NCBI RefSeq assembly: GCF_051390635.1
Contig: NZ_JBPODT010000001.1
Coordinates: 1,240,001-1,304,000 of the forward strand
DNA length: 64,000 nt
Direction: 5' to 3'
Source of the DNA: Microbaculum sp051390635
GTDB lineage: Bacteria > Pseudomonadota > Alphaproteobacteria > Rhizobiales > Tepidamorphaceae
Shown: one piece after another, positions 59,710 through 64,000 of the stretch
Layout: each line of letters starts with the position of its first letter
How positions within the stretch are numbered: position 1 is the first letter of the stretch
Position numbers and translations under genes: made by a program
The notes under the pieces: generated by a model
Told to the model about the DNA's origin: nothing
The model's input: the letters and a program-made list of their open reading frames with translations, nothing else
Database searches by the model: none

Positions 59710-59759
59710 GAGCCCGGTTCTGAGGGCCCGGCTCTGAGTGCCCGGCTCTGAGTGCCCGG
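59704..59759 (+). repeat. Four tandem 14-bp repeats at the permease stop codon
   Basis: Four units of 14 bases (TTCTGAGAGCCCGG, TTCTGAGGGCCCGG, then CTCTGAGTGCCCGG twice) run directly into the next terminator. The TGA of the first unit is the permease stop; each further unit again has TGA in step. The last two units are identical, which suggests recent slippage. Confidence 0.9.
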
Positions 59760-59762
59760 CGG

Positions 59763-59796
59763 CAAAAAAGAAAAACGCCCGGGCGACCCCGGGCGT
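59763..59796 (-). terminator. Intrinsic terminator after the L,D-transpeptidase gene
   Basis: ACGCCCGGG / CCCGGGCGT (59775-59796) forms a perfect 9-bp stem with a 4-base loop. On the minus strand it is followed by a long T-rich run (complement of the A-rich 59764-59774). It may also affect the converging permease transcript. Confidence 0.9.
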
Positions 59797-59824
59797 CCTC
59801 GCTGAACCGTTAAAACCGGCGCCC

Positions 59825-61252
59825 TTAGCGGAGCGGAGCCTTCGCCCGCTCGTGCAGTGCCAGATCGGCCGGCACCGATACGCCGTCGACCTCCTCGAAA
59901 TAATCGAACACGACGAACGGGTTCTCGTTGACGAGGATCGGCACGAATGCCGTCGCCGGCGTCAGGCGCGGCAAGCCGTCCTCGAGCCCGCTATCGATCG
60001 ATGCGCTCTTGTCGTCCGGCGTCTTCGCCGGCGTCGGCACGGTGCCCGTAGTGATGGGATCTGCGTCCGCATCCGGTTCGGTAGCCGCCTCGTTGCCCTT
60101 GACGTTGCCGAGGGTGCGCAACCCGCCGGTGATCCCCACCAGCTTGCCCCAGACGCCCGAGAAAGCGGTTGCGACGGAGGAACCGTCACCGGCGTCGGCG
60201 CCAACGGTCGCCGGGTTCCCGGTCAAGGCGAAATCGGACTCGGCCGGTTTCGTCTCGGCGGACGTCTCGGACTCGGCGACCTGCTTGCCGAGCACCTTGT
60301 CGGCCTGGGCGTCGGAGGCGTTCGCCGCATCGCCCTGCTCCTCGATCGAAGCGGTCATGATGACATTGGAGCGCGACTGCTGCTGCTGCTGCTCCTGCAT
60401 CTTGATCTCGGCGAGCGCCACCTGGAAGGCGGTCTCGTCGCGCATCTTCTTGGCGGCGACGGCGACTTCGATTTCATCGGGCACGTCGAGCTGCGGGCAG
60501 CGCGCATTGGCGATGAGCTTCTGGTTCGGATTGGCCGGCTTGGCGTTGAACACGTAGTCGCGTCCGCAGACACCGACCTTCGGCGGCACGCCCGCCACCT
60601 CGAAATGGTCGCTGCCTTCCTTGAGCGACTTCCAGAACGACATGTTCGGATTGCCGGCATGACGCGCCATGTTGGCCGGCGTCATGCGGAACGGATAGGC
60701 CTGCACTTGGAATTCCCGCTGGCCGCCCCGGAAGGAATCGCGGGCGAGCGCGTAGACCTCTGCGATCGTCTCGTCGGTCATCGCATAGCAGCCTGCCGAC
60801 GAGCAGGCCCCGTGTACCATCAGGTACTTGCCGGTACGCCCCAACGCCTGGTCATAGGCATTGGGAAAACCGATGTTGAACGACAGATAATAGCTGGAAT
60901 TCGGGTTCATCTGCCCCGGCGCGACGGTATAGAAGCCCTCCGGCGCCTGGCGGTCGCCTTCCTTGATCTTCGGACCGAGCTCGCCGGACCACTTGCAGAT
61001 TTCGTAGGTTTTGAACAGCGCGAAGCGGCCGTCCTTGCCGGGCTTCCAGACCTCGAGCGTGCTTTCTTCCTTGAAGATTCGCACGACGATCGGGTCTTCC
61101 TTGCGCATGCCCTTGTCTTCGAGCTCTTGCAAGGTGGCGTAGCTGAGCGGCTGCAAATGCTTTGCGCCGCCCATCTGCTCATCCATACAGCCGCCGACGG
61201 CCAGGAGCGAAAGGGTAACGAGCGCTATGCGGGATTGGCGAAGCGTGATCAT
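59825..61252 (-). CDS. L,D-transpeptidase family lipoprotein (YafK-like)
   Basis: 475 residues with lipobox VGGC near the N-terminus. The catalytic domain (about 45-190) has YLMVHGACSSAGCYAMTDET with the His and the Cys of the L,D-transpeptidase site (H-G-x-x-S-x-G-C). The rest is a long Ala/Asp-rich disordered tail with a poly-Gln tract (QEQQQQQ, mostly CAG codons). YafK/DpaA-type members cut or form links between peptidoglycan and lipoproteins. ATG 61252 begins MITLRQSRIALV. It precedes accA on the chromosome, separated by 179 bases. Confidence 0.9.
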   Translation of the reverse strand: MITLRQSRIALVTLSLLAVGGCMDEQMGGAKHLQPLSYATLQELEDKGMRKEDPIVVRIFKEESTLEVWKPGKDGRFALFKTYEICKWSGELGPKIKEGDRQAPEGFYTVAPGQMNPNSSYYLSFNIGFPNAYDQALGRTGKYLMVHGACSSAGCYAMTDETIAEVYALARDSFRGGQREFQVQAYPFRMTPANMARHAGNPNMSFWKSLKEGSDHFEVAGVPPKVGVCGRDYVFNAKPANPNQKLIANARCPQLDVPDEIEVAVAAKKMRDETAFQVALAEIKMQEQQQQQSRSNVIMTASIEEQGDAANASDAQADKVLGKQVAESETSAETKPAESDFALTGNPATVGADAGDGSSVATAFSGVWGKLVGITGGLRTLGNVKGNEAATEPDADADPITTGTVPTPAKTPDDKSASIDSGLEDGLPRLTPATAFVPILVNENPFVVFDYFEEVDGVSVPADLALHERAKAPLR

Positions 61253-61431
61253 GTGGTGGTCCGAAAATCCGTACACAGAGACTACCGTACCGCTCAATTT
61301 GGGCCGATAGCGTTAAGACTTCGTTTACCGCCTGAACCGACGGCAACGATTTTGCGCCGACGGACCCGGCTATCGCAACCGTAATTTAGCGGCAAAACGA
61401 TGGCAGCGCATCGATCGCGGACCGGCTGTGG

Positions 61432-62385
61432 TTAAAGCGAACGGCCCATCGCGATGAACTTTTCGCGACGTCTACGCCGAATTTCGTCGGAATCGAGCCC
61501 AGCGAAGTCCTTCAAGGCGGATTCGATGGCCCGACCAGCTGATTCGATAGCCTCTTCGGGCTGACGATGCGCTCCCCCGACGGGCTCGGAAATTATCGTG
61601 TCGATAATCTTGAAACGCTTCAGATCCGTCGCCGTGACCTTCATCGCCGTCGCCGCATCGGCCGCGCGCGAAGAATCCCGCCACAGAATCGAGGCCGAAG
61701 CCTCCGGCGAAGCCACCGTGTAGATCGAGTGCTCCAGCATCAGCACCTGGTTGGTCACGGCGATCGCCACCGCACCGCCGGAACCGCCCTCGCCGATGAC
61801 AACCGAGACGTTCGGCGTACCGAGCGTGAGGCAGGAGTCGATGCCGCGCGCGATCGCCTCCGCCTGGCCGCGCTCTTCGGCGCCAACGCCGGGATAGGCA
61901 CCGGCTGTATCGATGAAGGCGATCACCGGAACGTCGAAACGGTCGGCCATCTCCATCAGCCGCACCGCCTTGCGATAGCCTTCGGGCCGCGCCATGCCGA
62001 AATTGTGCTTCAGCCTGCTCTCGGTGTCCGAGCCCTTCTCGTGCCCCATCACCATCACCGATTGGCCGCGGAAGCGTCCGAGACCGCCGATAAGCGCTTC
62101 GTCCTCGCCATACTGGCGATCGCCGGCCAGCGGCGTGAAATCTTCAATCAGCCGCCCGATATAGTCGAGCGTATGCGGCCGCCCGGGATGGCGAGCGACC
62201 TGGGTCTTCTGCCAGGGCGTCAGCTTGCCGTAAATCTCGCGCAGCGCCTGATCTGCCTTCGTCTGCAGACGGGCGATCTCGTCGGCGATGCCGACGCCGC
62301 CCTCGCCTTCCTCTATGGCGCGCAGCTCGGCAAGCTTGCCTTCCAGGTCGGCGACCGGTTTCTCGAAATCCAGATAGACTTTCAT
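61432..62385 (-). CDS. accA: Acetyl-CoA carboxylase carboxyltransferase subunit alpha
   Basis: With AccD it moves the carboxyl group from biotin to acetyl-CoA, making malonyl-CoA for fatty acids. 317 residues, standard. LDFEKPVADLEGKLAELRAI, HPGRPHTLDYIGRL, FIDTAGAYPGVGAEERGQAE and VIGEGGSGGAVAIAVTNQVL are the family blocks. It is the true fatty-acid enzyme subunit, distinct from the three-subunit carboxylase at 0-4 kb. It lies 91 bases downstream of xerD. Confidence 0.97.
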   Translation of the reverse strand: MKVYLDFEKPVADLEGKLAELRAIEEGEGGVGIADEIARLQTKADQALREIYGKLTPWQKTQVARHPGRPHTLDYIGRLIEDFTPLAGDRQYGEDEALIGGLGRFRGQSVMVMGHEKGSDTESRLKHNFGMARPEGYRKAVRLMEMADRFDVPVIAFIDTAGAYPGVGAEERGQAEAIARGIDSCLTLGTPNVSVVIGEGGSGGAVAIAVTNQVLMLEHSIYTVASPEASASILWRDSSRAADAATAMKVTATDLKRFKIIDTIISEPVGGAHRQPEEAIESAGRAIESALKDFAGLDSDEIRRRRREKFIAMGRSL

Positions 62386-62476
62386 GGGTTCTCTTTACCT
62401 GCCCTTCGGGGCCGACGGAAACTGGCTTTCCGCGTATGCCGTGTCAAGCGTGTGCCTGCCGCACCCAACCGACCTG

Positions 62477-63460
62477 TCAACGCGCCCGGCTACCCCGATC
62501 GGCCAGCGGATGATGGTCCGACATCACGCGTTTCAGTCGTTCTTCAAGAACATGGGTATAGATTTGCGTCGTCGAGATGTCGGCGTGACCGAGAAGTTGC
62601 TGCACGACGCGGAGATCGGCGCCGTTTTCCAGCAGGTGGCTGGCGAAGGCGTGGCGCAGGACGTGCGGCGAAACCTTCGCCGACGGCAAGCCGGCACGCG
62701 CCGCCAGCCCCTTGAGATCGCGCCCGAAGGCCTGCCGCGTCAGGTGGCCAGTGTCGGAATCGGCGGGAAACAGCCAGCGCCCGGTCAATCCGGCATCCCT
62801 TTTCGCCGCGTCCCAGTCCGCAAGCGCCTCGCGCGCGGCGTCCGTCAGCGGTACCAGCCGCTCGCGCCCACCCTTGCCGATCACCGCCAGCACCGGCCGA
62901 TCGCCGCGCCCCGCCGAGGCCGGCAGCGCCGTCAGTTCTGAAACGCGCAGGCCCGTCGCGTAGAGCACCTCCAGCATACTGCGCATGCGCACCGCGCGCA
63001 GCCTTTTGGATTTCGAGGCCTCCCCGTCGCGGGCTTCGCTCGCTGCCTGCTCGAGCAGCGCCGTCACCTGGTCCTGGCTCAGGATCTTCGGCAGCGGCCG
63101 GCCGCGCTTCGGGCTGTCGAGCGTGCGGGTCGGATCGTCCTCCCGATGACCGCTCTCGACCAGGAAGCGATAAAACTGGCGCAGCGCCGACAAGCGCCGC
63201 TGCTGGGACGTGGCGGCGAAGCCGCGCGCCTCCAGATCCGCGATATAGGCACGCACGAGCCGGTCATCGGCCGCATCGACCCGCGCGCGGCGTTCGCCGG
63301 CGAAACCGGCGAAGTCCTCCAGGTCCCGGCGATAGGCGTCGAGGGTGTTCTGCGAGGCGAGCCGCTCGGCGGCGATCATTTCCAGAAAAGCTTCGACGAC
63401 AGCGCCAGAGCCGGCGCCAGAATTTGCGCGGGAGCGATCCGAAGGGCGGGCCACGGTCAT
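62477..63460 (-). CDS. xerD: Site-specific tyrosine recombinase XerD
   Basis: Resolves chromosome dimers at dif with XerC and FtsK. 327 residues: N-terminal SAM-like core-binding domain (about 20-110) and catalytic domain with Arg in VLYATGLRVSELTALP, Lys in VIGKGGRERLVPL, HVLRHAFASHLLENG, LGHADISTTQIYTHV and the nucleophile Tyr in the last block. ATG 63460 has AAAGGG before it. It follows a small membrane protein gene, as is usual next to aroK. Confidence 0.93.
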   Translation of the reverse strand: MTVARPSDRSRANSGAGSGAVVEAFLEMIAAERLASQNTLDAYRRDLEDFAGFAGERRARVDAADDRLVRAYIADLEARGFAATSQQRRLSALRQFYRFLVESGHREDDPTRTLDSPKRGRPLPKILSQDQVTALLEQAASEARDGEASKSKRLRAVRMRSMLEVLYATGLRVSELTALPASAGRGDRPVLAVIGKGGRERLVPLTDAAREALADWDAAKRDAGLTGRWLFPADSDTGHLTRQAFGRDLKGLAARAGLPSAKVSPHVLRHAFASHLLENGADLRVVQQLLGHADISTTQIYTHVLEERLKRVMSDHHPLADRGSRAR

Positions 63461-63470
63461 CGCCGGCCCT

Positions 63471-63614
63471 TTAGGGCTGCAACCGGTCGGCGGGAACCCG
63501 CACCGAAATCTCGCGCGGCTCGGGATCGACGAACGTGACCAGCGCGAACATCGTCGCGTAGACAATCCCGACAAGGAAGCCGATCGTCACCAGAAAACGA
63601 AAAAGACTCGGCAC
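63471..63614 (-). CDS. Small conserved single-helix membrane protein
   Basis: 47 residues from GTG 63614: VPSLFRFLVTIGFLVGIVYA then a membrane-exit motif TFVDPEPREISVRVPADRL. One helix, C-terminus probably outside. Proteins like this are conserved between aroK and xerD in Rhizobiales; function unknown. Its stop lies 10 bases from the xerD start, so they are coupled. Confidence 0.78.
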   Translation of the reverse strand: MPSLFRFLVTIGFLVGIVYATMFALVTFVDPEPREISVRVPADRLQP

Positions 63615-63789
63615 CCCGCAAATCTCCCGTCCGCCCGTGCGCGCCTCCTCGGGAGGAGCGCGACGCTTGTATCGAAGCCGGTCGGCGACTAGTGAAAGTA
63701 GTCCATCAGGCCCGCCAGCCGCCGATATAGGATAATTTGGCGTCTGATGCCACCAACACGGGTTTCGAAAGGACGCCGGAAAGCGACCG

Positions 63790-64000
63790 ATGCCGTCGAC
63801 ACGCAACAGTCCCCGCAACGCGCGCAGGAAAGCCCAACGGGGCCGGTTTCCGGAGCCGACGGAGATCCGTGCCCGGCTCGGCGACCGCTCCGCGGTGCTG
63901 ATCGGTATGATGGGCGCGGGCAAGTCCTCGGTCGGCCGACGGCTGGCCGCGCGTCTCGGCCTGCCCTTCATCGACGCCGATACCGAGATCGAAGCGGCGG
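63790..64000 (+). CDS. aroK: Shikimate kinase, N-terminal part (runs off the window)
   Basis: 70 codons are visible from ATG 63790. After a basic N-terminal extension the P-loop reads VLIGMMGAGKSSVGRRLAAR, followed by LGLPFIDADTEIE (the shikimate-binding Asp). It phosphorylates shikimate in aromatic amino acid synthesis. It diverges from the small membrane protein/xerD pair, the normal order in this group; aroB would be expected next. Confidence 0.93.
   Translation, partial: MPSTRNSPRNARRKAQRGRFPEPTEIRARLGDRSAVLIGMMGAGKSSVGRRLAARLGLPFIDADTEIEAA

Overview
The window reads as about 64 kb of a high-GC alphaproteobacterial chromosome, most likely order Hyphomicrobiales (Rhizobiales). The support is a run of housekeeping genes in an order common there (aroK / small membrane protein / xerD / accA / L,D-transpeptidase; secA / parvulin / argJ / mutT; ptsP / prfA / prmC / DUF4167 / clpB), a 16S-Ile-Ala-23S-5S rRNA operon, and the protein families seen. 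The genus cannot be fixed from sequence reading alone.

Region 1 (1-3.8 kb, minus strand) is a biotin-dependent carboxylase cluster: biotin carboxylase, biotin carrier protein, a pyruvate-carboxylase-type carboxyltransferase and the start of an amidohydrolase-like protein. A perfect 22-bp AT-rich palindrome lies upstream of the carrier gene, and its 12-bp core recurs upstream of the carboxylase gene, so one regulator may control both. The substrate is unknown.

Region 2 (4-27 kb) is an accessory island full of mobile-element debris. It starts with an inactivated IS3-family element and is bracketed by two inverted copies of one IS-remnant segment (about 5.5-5.8 and 26.7-26.9 kb). It carries a copper-handling set: P1B-ATPase with a CPD instead of CPC motif, DUF5676 and DUF2933 membrane proteins, and a six-gene periplasmic operon of Cys/His-rich secreted protein, lipoprotein, TolC-like lipoprotein, Tat-exported multicopper oxidase, cupredoxin and CusF-like protein. 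A second set resembles the low-oxygen acetate/storage modules of alphaproteobacteria: thiolase, DUF3141 (PhaC-like), acetate kinase, phosphotransacetylase, cyclopropane fatty acid synthase, a PPK2-like protein and cation ATPase remnants. Many of these are broken: acetate kinase has a nonsense codon and a frameshift, phosphotransacetylase a frameshift in a G run, the YHS and second DUF5676 genes are frameshifted, one CFA copy and two ATPase pieces are fragments, and PPK2 lacks its Walker A segment. A DUF2652 cyclase-like gene sits in an unusually AT-rich patch.

Region 3 (27-32.5 kb, minus strand) is a complete rRNA operon with a strong consensus promoter and an intrinsic terminator.

Region 4 (33-64 kb) is dense, apparently intact core chromosome: M23 peptidase, ClpB, MOSC protein, DUF4167 protein, PrmC, PrfA, PtsP, LysC, PPK2, UbiG, DUF1178 protein, Nit-type hydrolase, glutaredoxin, ComF, methyltransferase, Flp pilin, MutT, ArgJ, PPIase, SecA, lipid kinase, SLC13 permease, L,D-transpeptidase, AccA, XerD and the start of AroK. 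The contrast between heavy decay in region 2 and intact genes in region 4 suggests that the island is an old acquisition under weak selection.
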